A stretch of 64,000 bases of DNA from Flavobacteriales bacterium (GTDB lineage: Bacteria > Bacteroidota > Bacteroidia > JANQJC01): contig JANQJC010000104.1 of NCBI GenBank assembly GCA_028281825.1, forward strand, positions 23,201 to 87,200, written 5' to 3'. Made by a program: the position numbers and the translations under genes. Below the pieces are notes generated by a model that saw nothing but the letters and a program-made list of their open reading frames with translations, did no database searches and was not told the DNA's origin. Below are positions 17,599 to 27,554 of this stretch, in pieces (positions within the stretch are counted from its first letter, which is position 1; the number at the start of each line of letters is the position of its first letter).

Positions 17599-19276
17599 TT
17601 TTTTTGGAAAATATAGCCCCGTTCTGTTGCTGGGATTACTGGTTTTAGCACACACCAGTGCTTTCGCTCAAATCCCTTCCAATGAGGAGTTTGAAGTGAT
17701 TAATATAATGGACCGTGTTACCAAAAACGCTATCAAACTTGGGGAAAACCCAGTGATTGACAACGATACATTAGAAAAACCAGAATTGAATTACTCTGTA
17801 TTGAGCAAAGAAATTCCGCTTGAATATGAGGTTGACCATATACCACCAGCTAAGCTGGGGTCGGAGTCTGTGGAGAGATTATACCATAGCTATGTGAAAG
17901 CTGGCTTTGGTAATTACACCACCCCCCTCTTTGAATTGAGCATTAATAAACTACGCTCAAAAAAGGCATCGATGGGACTTTTTCTCCATCATTTATCTTC
18001 TTCAGGCAATTTGGCCAATGTAGGTTTTCCGGGGTTTAGCGATAATGAGGCACGTTTCTTTGCCAGCAAGTATTATGATAACTACACGCTCAATGGCTCT
18101 TTGGATTATCAACGCAACGTGGTTCATTTTTATGGCTATGATGCCAATGATTCGCTGCTGGATGCAACGTTGAATAGAGACAATACCAAGCAAAGATTTT
18201 CCTTTATTGGTACCAATGTAGAGTTAGTCCAAAGCAAAAAGAACAAACCCAAATGGCTGAATAGGGTAGCTTTGGATTACTACAATTATATGGACCTATT
18301 TGATTCACAAGAGAATAAAGTAGGGTTTGATTTGGGGTTAAATAAAGCCATCAAAAAGAAATACACTTTTACGTTTGATGCCAGTATTGATTATTACAAT
18401 CACAAGTTTACTGCGCTTACTTTCGACAACATTATCTTTAGCCTACAACCCATGATAGGCATGGAAGGCAAACGAGGCACCCTAATGATAGGGACTACAC
18501 TCGCATTTGATGCTACGAGTAATGGCTCGGTTACCCATATGTACCCACAAGCCTATGGACATTATGATATAGTGGATGACATTTTGATTTTCTTCGGTGA
18601 AGTGACAGGTGGAGTGAGAAAGAATAGCTACAGAAGCTTGACACTTGACAATCCTTTCCTAAACCCCAATGGCAATCTTGAGAATACCAGTGAGAATGCC
18701 ACATTTGCCGGTGGTTTAAGGGGAGCTTTCTCCAAAAGAATGACCTTTAGTGCGCGTGTAAGCCAAAGCTTTAGTGCAGATATGCCATTCTTTGTAAATG
18801 ACACCAGCATTATTGCAGGCAACCAATTTGATGTAATCTATGACGATGCCAGCCTGCTCAATTTACGTGGCGAATTGGGCTACCAGGTAACTGAAAAGAT
18901 ATCTGCCACCGCGAGGGTAGACTACTACAAATACACTATGGATAAAGAGCTAATGGCATGGTTTAAACCCGAAATAGTGGGGAGTCTTGGAGCAAGGTAC
19001 AGTATGCGCGATAAAATCATCGTAAGGGCTGATGTTTATTACATACATGAACAATTCGCCAAAACCTATGGTGTAGATAGCCTTGGGGCTGCAACAGTAG
19101 TTCCCATTACATTAAAGGGCTTGATTGATGCTAACCTTGGTGTGGAGTACAGATATTCAAGAGCTTTATCCGCTTTTGTCAACTTTAACAACCTTGCTGC
19201 ATATCACTATTACAGGTGGCATCAATATCCATCTCAGCGATTTAATTTCTTGGCAGGTTTAACCTTCTCTTTTTAA
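17591..19276 (+). CDS. Outer-membrane beta-barrel protein (putative, TPR partner)
   Basis: A 561-residue exported protein: signal peptide with core LLLGLLVLAHTSAFA cleaved before QIPSNEE, then many alternating hydrophobic/polar strands rich in Tyr, Phe and Asn, ending in RFNFLAGLTFSF with a terminal Phe typical of outer-membrane barrels. The start was chosen at ATG 17591, nine bases after GGAGG (17577-17581); ATG 17585 and GTG 17564 are also in frame but fit worse. It overlaps the TPR gene by eight bases. It lacks a recognisable TonB box or plug domain, so it is not called a TonB receptor. The barrel assignment is inferred from pattern only. Confidence 0.72.
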   Translation: MNNFFGKYSPVLLLGLLVLAHTSAFAQIPSNEEFEVINIMDRVTKNAIKLGENPVIDNDTLEKPELNYSVLSKEIPLEYEVDHIPPAKLGSESVERLYHSYVKAGFGNYTTPLFELSINKLRSKKASMGLFLHHLSSSGNLANVGFPGFSDNEARFFASKYYDNYTLNGSLDYQRNVVHFYGYDANDSLLDATLNRDNTKQRFSFIGTNVELVQSKKNKPKWLNRVALDYYNYMDLFDSQENKVGFDLGLNKAIKKKYTFTFDASIDYYNHKFTALTFDNIIFSLQPMIGMEGKRGTLMIGTTLAFDATSNGSVTHMYPQAYGHYDIVDDILIFFGEVTGGVRKNSYRSLTLDNPFLNPNGNLENTSENATFAGGLRGAFSKRMTFSARVSQSFSADMPFFVNDTSIIAGNQFDVIYDDASLLNLRGELGYQVTEKISATARVDYYKYTMDKELMAWFKPEIVGSLGARYSMRDKIIVRADVYYIHEQFAKTYGVDSLGAATVVPITLKGLIDANLGVEYRYSRALSAFVNFNNLAAYHYYRWHQYPSQRFNFLAGLTFSF

Positions 19277-19437
19277 GTTTCAAAAGGTGAATTTTAGGGC
19301 AATTTTCACCCCGCTATAAGCCCCTGTTTTAGGGTGTTTTGGAGGAAGACTGGAAAATCACTTTGTTTTGTTAATTGGCTGTTGATAAAAACCACATGTA
19401 TCAAGCCTTTCAGGGGCATTTACCCATTTATTTTCAG

Positions 19438-19445
19438 TAAATTTG
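19438..19445 (+). promoter_or_regulatory. TAnnTTTG -7 element of gyrB
   Basis: TAAATTTG, an exact match to the Bacteroidota -7 consensus, ending 26 bases before the gyrB ATG. No -33 TTTG at normal spacing. The rest of the 195-base gap from 19277 holds only a weak inverted repeat (GGTGAA/TTCACC, 19286-19310) without a T run. Confidence 0.45.
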
Positions 19446-19471
19446 AGGATTAATTTTTTAAGCAAAGATAA

Positions 19472-21427
<1,956 letters not shown>

Positions 21428-21451
21428 TTAAGTACAAGAACATTAAGCCAT

Positions 21452-21478
21452 AAAAAAAGCCCCTGTTTGGGGCTTTTT
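21452..21478. terminator. Bidirectional intrinsic terminator between gyrB and the surface-protein block
   Basis: GCCCC and GGGGC arms with a five-base TGTTT loop, with A7 on the left and T5 on the right. On the plus strand it ends gyrB; on the minus strand it ends the collagen-like/small secreted protein pair. Confidence 0.85.
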
Positions 21479-21525
21479 GATTATTTGGGTTTATTTTTTC
21501 CTCAATTATAATAGGGTAATCTTAT

Positions 21526-21846
21526 TTATTGGTCATCTTCCTTTTTTATCGCATTGAAATCAGCACCACTAGTTGTGTGTCTCTCGGTAGCAGATGAAGC
21601 AGGAGGTGTAACACCTTTATCCATCTCATTGGCCTGTTTAACGGTTTGCAAAGCAGGGCCTTCAAATGTTACCCTCTTTCTTTCTGAGTTGGTATTCATA
21701 TTGTTGTTATTTCCTGTACTCTGAAGTGAACCATCATTGGTAATTTGTAGAGTCTGTCTCTCCTGTACACTGATATCCTGAGCCATCACCTCATTACACA
21801 TGGCTCCTGACCACACTAGAAGACCTACTATTATTATCCTTTTCAT
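21526..21846 (-). CDS. Small exported protein of unknown function
   Basis: A 106-residue protein with a signal peptide (MKRIIIVGLLVWSGAMC, cleavage after AMC-NEVMA or at VMAQ), then a low-complexity polar region with a Gly-Asn-Asn-Asn-Asn stretch near residue 46 and an acidic end (KKEDDQ). MC-N does not form a good lipobox. No known domain recognised. It lies 13 bases after the stop of the collagen-like gene and shares its terminator, so it is probably co-transcribed with that surface protein and may assist or accompany it (inference). Confidence 0.6.
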   Translation of the reverse strand: MKRIIIVGLLVWSGAMCNEVMAQDISVQERQTLQITNDGSLQSTGNNNNMNTNSERKRVTFEGPALQTVKQANEMDKGVTPPASSATERHTTSGADFNAIKKEDDQ

Positions 21847-21859
21847 CTTTCGTTTATTC

Positions 21860-22921
21860 TTAGTATTGAACTATTAAACTCCTATGGTGATAGTCAAAAC
21901 TTGCAGGATAGCAGAACAAGTCATTCGAAAAGCTTGTAAAATATGACCACTGGATAGAAACTGTGGTCGATACATTAGGCGTAACGGTAACAGGAACCTG
22001 CAATGCAGCACCCCATCCGTTATGACCTTCCAACCAATCTTCATCATTATTACCTACACTATATATTCCTCCCCTGCCTTGCACCGGAACACCATTTACA
22101 AGAACCCTAAATAGTACAGCATTCTCAGATGTAAATATACCGCCATGAGTACCAGCAGCTGAGAAAAAAACCAATGCTGTTGACGAAGTAGGAGTGAATG
22201 TAACCGACATATCGGGCATATTTGTAAAATTAATCGTTGTACCAGATGACGCTACCGATACGTCTGTAGCTCCTACAGCAGAAACAAAACTACCACCAGC
22301 ACCAGTTGGACCAGTTGGACCCGTTGCACCATCAGCACCCGAAGGGCCTGTTGCACCGTCTGCTCCTGAAGGACCCGTTGCACCATCAGCACCTGAAGGA
22401 CCCGTTGCGCCATCAGCACCTGAAGGACCAGTGGCACCGTCAGCACCTGAAGGGCCTGTGGCACCATCAACACCTGAAGGACCTGTTGCTCCAGTGGCGC
22501 CATTAGCACCTGAAGGGCCTGTCGTTCCTGTAGCGCCTGAAGGGCCTGTTGGTCCCGTAGGGCCAGTAGCTCCTGTGATACCAGTAACACCTGTTGGGCC
22601 AGAAGGGCCTGTCGGACCTGGAGAAGTTATTCCCATTGGCTTCCAAACAGTGCCATCCCAATAATAGAACTCATCTAAATCGGTATCATAAACAAAAAGA
22701 CCATAATCATTAGCACCTGGCAAGATTCCAATTCTAGCCAATGTGTTTAACCTAGGAGCTAACATCCCCAAGCTATCAGATGAAACATCCAAAATAGCCT
22801 TTGGGTTTGGAGTAAAAATACCTATACCTACATTAGCTGTATTTTGTGCAAACGCAGAAATAGTGCCTAAAGCCACTATTAAGGTCAATGTTAATAAAAT
22901 GCGCGTAGAAGCTTTTTTCAT
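21860..22921 (-). CDS. Collagen-like Gly-X-Y surface protein, short paralogue
   Basis: A 353-residue exported protein. In order: signal peptide ([19 protein letters not shown]...AFAQ); a module at about 30-98 that begins NVGIG and ends YYWDGT.WKPMG, shared with the larger neighbour; about 110 residues of Gly-X-Y collagen repeats rich in Pro-Thr, Pro-Ser and Ala-Asp; and a C-terminal beta-rich globular domain of about 145 residues that resembles C1q/TNF-like or spore BclA-type trimer heads. No T9SS sorting domain is visible. The ATG at 22921 (MKK) is chosen over an upstream in-frame start at 22948 because it gives a clean signal peptide. A TAnnTTTG element lies just upstream. Trimeric fibre on the cell surface is the likely form, by inference from the repeats. 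Confidence 0.85.
   Translation of the reverse strand: MKKASTRILLTLTLIVALGTISAFAQNTANVGIGIFTPNPKAILDVSSDSLGMLAPRLNTLARIGILPGANDYGLFVYDTDLDEFYYWDGTVWKPMGITSPGPTGPSGPTGVTGITGATGPTGPTGPSGATGTTGPSGANGATGATGPSGVDGATGPSGADGATGPSGADGATGPSGADGATGPSGADGATGPSGADGATGPTGPTGAGGSFVSAVGATDVSVASSGTTINFTNMPDMSVTFTPTSSTALVFFSAAGTHGGIFTSENAVLFRVLVNGVPVQGRGGIYSVGNNDEDWLEGHNGWGAALQVPVTVTPNVSTTVSIQWSYFTSFSNDLFCYPASFDYHHRSLIVQY
22317..22478. repeat. Six tandem 27-base units coding GPSG(A/V)DGAT
   Basis: Six consecutive 27-base units starting GG(A/G)CC and ending (C/T)GAA, each coding three Gly-X-Y triplets on the minus strand, with a few base differences between copies. The units begin at 22317, 22344, 22371, 22398, 22425 and 22452. 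Such an array can change copy number by slippage or recombination. Confidence 0.92.
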
Positions 22922-22945
22922 TTTGCATATTTTAGAAAAACATCC

Positions 22946-22953
22946 CAAATGTA
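22946..22953 (-). promoter_or_regulatory. TAnnTTTG -7 element of the short collagen-like gene
   Basis: Minus strand TACATTTG, exact consensus, ending 24 bases before the ATG at 22921. A TTTG at 22968-22971 lies 14 bases further upstream, shorter than the usual 17-23 spacing. Confidence 0.45.
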
Positions 22954-22989
22954 GTTAAAATAATTAACAAACAGTTAATACTCATTCAT

Positions 22990-23016
22990 AAAAAAAGCCC
23001 CTTGACAGGGGCCTTT
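22990..23016 (-). terminator. Intrinsic terminator after the long collagen-like gene
   Basis: On the minus strand GCCCC-TGTCAA-GGGGC followed by seven T. It lies 28 bases after the stop at 23044 and separates the two collagen-like genes into different transcripts. Confidence 0.85.
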
Positions 23017-23043
23017 CTCATATTGTAATTAGAGTGTTATCTA

Positions 23044-25122
23044 TCACTTACCATTAATCATATTGGATTGTATGGCATTTATAGTAGATGCTTTTACGCT
23101 TGAAGCTTTTGATACATCAGCAGCAGTTCTCTCATATCTGCTAAAGATGCCGCTACTTGCTGGAGCGCCGTAAAGCTCAGGCATCAAGTACTTTCCTTTA
23201 TCGCCTGGGTGCTTCTCAATTTCAGCCTTGCGCTTATCTGGGTTTTGTTGCAGATATTGATCATTTCTTTCTGCATATACTACCCAACTTACCTTCATAC
23301 CAGGATTACCTCCGGCAATCTCAAACCTGCCATCGCTAACTTCTTTCTTAACATATAGTGAAGCATTGCTACCTATTGGTGTTAAGTGATAGCTAAAGTT
23401 AATGTTGATAGCATCAAAGTAATCAGGCAATTCAACAGTAGCCTCGCCATTTTGGTTAAGCACAACATTACCGCGGTACATATTCAGTACTTCATCAGAT
23501 TCAATGGCAAAGTGCTTCAAGTATTTATTAGTAGGATCAAGAGGGTGATCAATCATGAATGGCTTAGTGCCAGTGGCACCAACATCACCAACAGCAAACA
23601 ACCCAAAGAAATCACCCACACCTATAACACCATAACCAAAACCAACTGCTGGAGTTGAAACACCAAGAACCCCAACTCCATCAAAGTTACCAGTGCCGCT
23701 AAACTCACTGTATAATACCGTAGTACTATCATTATTACGTCCTGCAAAGAATGAGCCTGCATTAGGACCATCATCGCTAACACCTTGTATAGCAGATGCT
23801 GTTGTACTACCTACATTAGTTAGGTGTGCAGCAAGTAAAGCTACTGACGTATTCGAAGTTTGGTTTTGAGTGAAGAAACCTGCCCAGCCTGTACCAGAAG
23901 GGGCGGTACCATAACCAGCAACAGCTATATCATTTGTACCTGAACCACTACCAAACACCACATTAGGAATAATACCCGTTACATTTACCCTCACTTGGCC
24001 TGTACTTAGAGTTCTAGCCCTTTCAAGGTTATTGGTTCTTATAATCCAATCAACTGCATCAGTAGTTCCAATAAAGTTAGATGTGGAGTTGGTACCAGCA
24101 TTACCTGTCAGGCTCCATGCATTTTGAGAACCTGGTGTTCCAGTAGGGCCTGTGGGACCTGTTGGGCCAGTAGCTCCTGTAGAGCCGTTGGTACCGTTTG
24201 TACCAGTTGGGCCTGTGGGGCCTGTTGAACCGTTAGTACCATTTGTTCCAGTTGGGCCAGTAGGACCTGTTGCTCCAGTAGAACCATTTGTACCATTAGT
24301 TCCCGTTGGACCAGTAGGACCGGTCGTACCATCAGCACCAGAAGGGCCTGTTGCACCAGTAGCGCCATCAGTACCTGAAGGGCCTGTTGCTCCATCGTTA
24401 CCAGAAGCTCCAGTAGCACCTGTTGGGCCTTGAGGACCACCTGAAGGACCTGTGGCACCAGTTGGACCTGTTGGACCAGTAGTGCCATCAGTACCCGAAG
24501 GGCCTGTTGGGCCAGTAGTACCATCAGTACCAGAAGGGCCTGTTGAGCCGGTAGGGCCAGTAGCACCGTCTGTGCCAGAAGGACCTGTAGCTCCTGTTGT
24601 GCCATCAGTACCTGAAGGACCTGTGGCACCAGTTACACCATCAGCACCTGAAGGGCCAGTTGCACCTGGATCACCTGTTGGACCTGTAGGGCCTGCAGGA
24701 CCACCAGAAGGGCCAGTTGGACCTGTTGGACCATCGTTACCTGAAGGGCCTGTGGCACCATCATTACCAGTAACACCCGTAGGACCCGTTGGGCCAGTAG
24801 GGCCTGTAGGACCTGTTGAGCCAGTAGTCCCTGAACCAATAGGCAACCATTGAGTACCGTCCCAATAGTAGTATTGGTCTAAGTTAGTATCGTAAACAAA
24901 AAGGCCATAATCATTGGCTCCTGGCAGAATACCAATTCTTTGTAGTGTATTTAACCTTGGCGGCAAAAAACCAAGACTATCTGAGGAAAGCTCTAGAATA
25001 GCCTTAGGATTAGGGGTAAACGTACCGATACCAACGTTATCAGACTGAGCTACAGCATTAGTGCTGCCAAATAAAACAAATGCAGTTACAACTGCTGATA
25101 GGTAAATAAATATTCTTCTCAT
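23044..25122 (-). CDS. Collagen-like Gly-X-Y surface protein, long paralogue
   Basis: A 692-residue exported protein. In order: signal peptide ([19 protein letters not shown]...AVAQ); a conserved module at about 29-97 ([15 protein letters not shown] to [12 protein letters not shown]) nearly identical in pattern to the shorter neighbour; about 235 residues of Gly-X-Y repeats with Pro-Thr, Pro-Ser and Thr-Asn/Asn-Gly units; then about 350 residues including [17 protein letters not shown] and [12 protein letters not shown], a motif set seen in tail-fibre-like and surface proteins of Bacteroidota. The N-terminal VGIG.FTPNP phrase is also common in such fibre-like proteins. No T9SS sorting domain is visible. 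The ATG at 25122 is chosen over the upstream start at 25227, which lies beyond the promoter element. Confidence 0.85.
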   Translation of the reverse strand: MRRIFIYLSAVVTAFVLFGSTNAVAQSDNVGIGTFTPNPKAILELSSDSLGFLPPRLNTLQRIGILPGANDYGLFVYDTNLDQYYYWDGTQWLPIGSGTTGSTGPTGPTGPTGPTGVTGNDGATGPSGNDGPTGPTGPSGGPAGPTGPTGDPGATGPSGADGVTGATGPSGTDGTTGATGPSGTDGATGPTGSTGPSGTDGTTGPTGPSGTDGTTGPTGPTGATGPSGGPQGPTGATGASGNDGATGPSGTDGATGATGPSGADGTTGPTGPTGTNGTNGSTGATGPTGPTGTNGTNGSTGPTGPTGTNGTNGSTGATGPTGPTGPTGTPGSQNAWSLTGNAGTNSTSNFIGTTDAVDWIIRTNNLERARTLSTGQVRVNVTGIIPNVVFGSGSGTNDIAVAGYGTAPSGTGWAGFFTQNQTSNTSVALLAAHLTNVGSTTASAIQGVSDDGPNAGSFFAGRNNDSTTVLYSEFSGTGNFDGVGVLGVSTPAVGFGYGVIGVGDFFGLFAVGDVGATGTKPFMIDHPLDPTNKYLKHFAIESDEVLNMYRGNVVLNQNGEATVELPDYFDAININFSYHLTPIGSNASLYVKKEVSDGRFEIAGGNPGMKVSWVVYAERNDQYLQQNPDKRKAEIEKHPGDKGKYLMPELYGAPASSGIFSRYERTAADVSKASSVKASTINAIQSNMINGK
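24120..24835. repeat. Long Gly-X-Y coding repeat region
   Basis: About 235 codons of continuous Gly-X-Y triplets on the minus strand, made from GPTGPTG, GPSGTDG(A/T)T and [12 protein letters not shown] units. Units are reiterated imperfectly, with periods of 9, 18 and 27-36 bases. The same stretch gives long false open frames on the opposite strand (PVGPVAP repeats). Confidence 0.9.
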
Positions 25123-25143
25123 TATAGTTTTTTTGAAGGCACC

Positions 25144-25151
25144 CAAAAGTA
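25144..25151 (-). promoter_or_regulatory. TAnnTTTG -7 element of the long collagen-like gene
   Basis: Minus strand TACTTTTG, exact consensus, ending 21 bases before the ATG at 25122. A TTTG at 25168-25171 lies 16 bases upstream, close to the expected spacing. Its position rules out the upstream in-frame start. Confidence 0.5.
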
Positions 25152-25247
25152 AAAAAAAACCAACACACAAATAAAAAGTGTGAAAAAAAACTAGTATGTA
25201 TGTTGCTAGTTTGTCAAAAACCGGCAATTATTAACATTGAATTTACA

Positions 25248-27470
25248 TTACTGAGAGCCGTCCCAGATAACATTCACGTGGCCATAGAAGTACTTTGGCT
25301 CGAAGCCTATAGGTTCACGTACTTCAATTTTATACATGTAGGTTCCATTAGGCACTTTTTGTCCGCTAATGTGAGAGTTACCATTCCAACCATTGGTGAT
25401 ATCATTGGTTTGGAATAACAATTGCCCCCATCTATCATATATGGTCATTTTGTAAGAGTCAATATCAAACCCCTCGCCTACCGGGGTAAACATATCGTTT
25501 ATACCATTAGACCTCGGGGTAAACGCATTTGGAATGTAGAAGGTGAAGTGTGGTTTGATAGTCACAAAACCTACCACGGTATCGTGGCATTGATATTCAT
25601 TGGTAGAAACCAAAACCACTTTGTATACATCAGCACTGTCTGAAGTATACTCATATGCAGGATGCTCCTCAGATGACACACCCAGGTTATCACCAAAATC
25701 CCACCACCAGGTTTCTGAATTTTGTGACTGATTAGTAAACTCTACTTCAGGCTCCAGAATACCAGCGGGATTGGCCAGGAAAGTAAACTTAGCCACAGGT
25801 GAAGGAATATTGTTTACGCTCACATCATTGGAGTCGATACAACCGTTGAAGTCAGTTACAACCAGGTTGTAGTCACCTTCACCAAGTAATTTGGCTATAC
25901 TATCCATTGAAAGTGTATCTTCTCCTGCTCCTGACCACATATAAGAGTATGGTTCAGTACCTCCCAATACATTCACATAGGCAGTACCCACCTCTTTCTC
26001 ACACGTATCAGTAATGGAATGCATTTGCAATATCAATGGCATAGGCTCAGATATAACAAACGTCTCCTCAATCACACAGGCATTATCATCTGTAATAGTC
26101 ACTATGTAGAGGCCTGAAGCTAAGTCAGTTGCTGTTGCAGTGGTTTGAGAAAGAGGGTCATTCCAAACATAACTAAATGGAGCAGTACCACTTGTTACAC
26201 TTACAGTAGCAGTGCCATTGGTTTCACCATTACACAAAATGTTGGTTTGATTGGTATCAACTATAAGTGCAGGTGGACCAGGAACATCAATGTCAAAAGG
26301 AATGATACAACCCAAATCATCCTCCACTTCTAAAGTGTAGTTACCAGGAGCAAGGCCTGCTGCTGTAGCTGACGAAGCCACATTTTGGTTTTGCAGCAGC
26401 GCGGTTCCACCATTATCAGTAACCGTCATGTTATATGGCCCGAAACTACCCGTTGCAGTAATCTCAATTTCACCATCATTACCAGGCACACAACTTGACT
26501 CGGTTACCACAGTATCAACCTCGGTATCTGAAACATATATAGTAATGGTATCTCTGTGTGTTGTGCCACTGCAATCAAAAACCACTTCACCAATAAAGTC
26601 GGTGGTTTGTGTTGGTGTTATATCCAAAGTAGCTCCAGTACCTACCTGTGTACCGCTTTGGTCATACCAATTTACATTTACTCCACCACCAACAGTAATT
26701 ATATTCTCATAATTAAAAGGTACGGGAGTCATGTTGTAGGTGCTGGGGCCAGTAGGCATAAAGCTATATGCATCGTCAACGGCAGTCCATTGTGTAGGGT
26801 AATTCCTACCAGGAACTACGTATGCATTGGTACCAGTGGCGTCCTGAATACCTTCTATAGCCACCCCGTTATTCCATGATGAGCACAGCGGCTTGTTACT
26901 AATGTGTATCTGCACTTCGTTAGTACCCTCAAATAATTTTACCTGATTAGCAAAACAAAGAGAATTGCAACTGAACATGGCCACATCCACAAATGTGACT
27001 ATAAATATCCTGTTGGGAGCTGTGCCCACAGTAGTGTAGTTAACGGCACCAGCATTGCCTGGATTTACATCCTGATAAGGAGCCATGATGCTATTAGTAG
27101 GCAGCAAGGGGCTTGGGATGGCATTGGCAATACTCCAAGGGGAATATTGACTCGCCTGTGTTAAATCAAAAGTAACGTAGTTGTTAGATGCTATCACACA
27201 GCTATTGTAAACGTTTCCGAAGAAAGTAAACGGGAATGGAATAGGCACCACACCACTATGGATATCATCAGAAAGTGGCACATTTACCACAGTGCCAGTA
27301 TTACCGTTATTATTGTTTATGTTTAAAGTAAAGGTAGCTCCGCCACAAATTGTGGTATCAGGCCCAAGATTAACTTGCGCTGCCGCAGGTTTAAAACCAA
27401 ATATTATTCCAATCAACAATAAGTTAACAGATAAAAATTTCGCAATTTTGGCTTTGTAGGTATTAAACAT
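25248..27470 (-). CDS. T9SS cargo surface protein with SprB, PKD and CHU_C domains
   Basis: A 740-residue secreted protein. In order: signal peptide (about 1-32, ending AAAQ); a beta-rich N-terminal region with DTTICGG and a domain with aromatic/Cys content (to about 310); three SprB-type repeats of about 80 residues, each with a GxxPYxYxW-like core (GTAPFSYVWND and GTEPYSYMWSG are two); a PKD domain with the WWDFGD motif near 600; and the C-terminal gliding-motility-associated sorting domain (YIPNAFTPRSNGINDMF ... DRWGQLLFQ ... NGTYMYKIEV). The last domain directs export and attachment by the type IX system. It likely acts as an adhesin or matrix protein. A TAnnTTTG element lies upstream. 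Confidence 0.9.
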   Translation of the reverse strand: MFNTYKAKIAKFLSVNLLLIGIIFGFKPAAAQVNLGPDTTICGGATFTLNINNNNGNTGTVVNVPLSDDIHSGVVPIPFPFTFFGNVYNSCVIASNNYVTFDLTQASQYSPWSIANAIPSPLLPTNSIMAPYQDVNPGNAGAVNYTTVGTAPNRIFIVTFVDVAMFSCNSLCFANQVKLFEGTNEVQIHISNKPLCSSWNNGVAIEGIQDATGTNAYVVPGRNYPTQWTAVDDAYSFMPTGPSTYNMTPVPFNYENIITVGGGVNVNWYDQSGTQVGTGATLDITPTQTTDFIGEVVFDCSGTTHRDTITIYVSDTEVDTVVTESSCVPGNDGEIEITATGSFGPYNMTVTDNGGTALLQNQNVASSATAAGLAPGNYTLEVEDDLGCIIPFDIDVPGPPALIVDTNQTNILCNGETNGTATVSVTSGTAPFSYVWNDPLSQTTATATDLASGLYIVTITDDNACVIEETFVISEPMPLILQMHSITDTCEKEVGTAYVNVLGGTEPYSYMWSGAGEDTLSMDSIAKLLGEGDYNLVVTDFNGCIDSNDVSVNNIPSPVAKFTFLANPAGILEPEVEFTNQSQNSETWWWDFGDNLGVSSEEHPAYEYTSDSADVYKVVLVSTNEYQCHDTVVGFVTIKPHFTFYIPNAFTPRSNGINDMFTPVGEGFDIDSYKMTIYDRWGQLLFQTNDITNGWNGNSHISGQKVPNGTYMYKIEVREPIGFEPKYFYGHVNVIWDGSQ

Positions 27471-27504
27471 ATTGTTATCCCTATTACTAGGTAGATTTAA
27501 CGTA

Positions 27505-27512
27505 CAAAAATA
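27505..27512 (-). promoter_or_regulatory. TAnnTTTG -7 element of the 740-residue T9SS cargo gene
   Basis: Minus strand TATTTTTG, exact consensus, ending 34 bases before the ATG at 27470. No TTTG at the -33 position. Confidence 0.42.
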
Positions 27513-27554
27513 CTAATAATATTTCTTAACCTAAAGAAAATATTAAATACGCCT

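Noticed and set aside
19286..19310. GGTGAA/TTCACC inverted repeat as a terminator after the barrel gene
   Set aside because: The loop is 13 bases and no T run follows.
22194..24853. Long plus-strand open frames with [17 protein letters not shown] repeats opposite the collagen-like genes
   Set aside because: They are the mirror of GC-rich Gly-X-Y codons on the other strand. The minus-strand frames have signal peptides, globular ends and promoters; the plus-strand frames have none.
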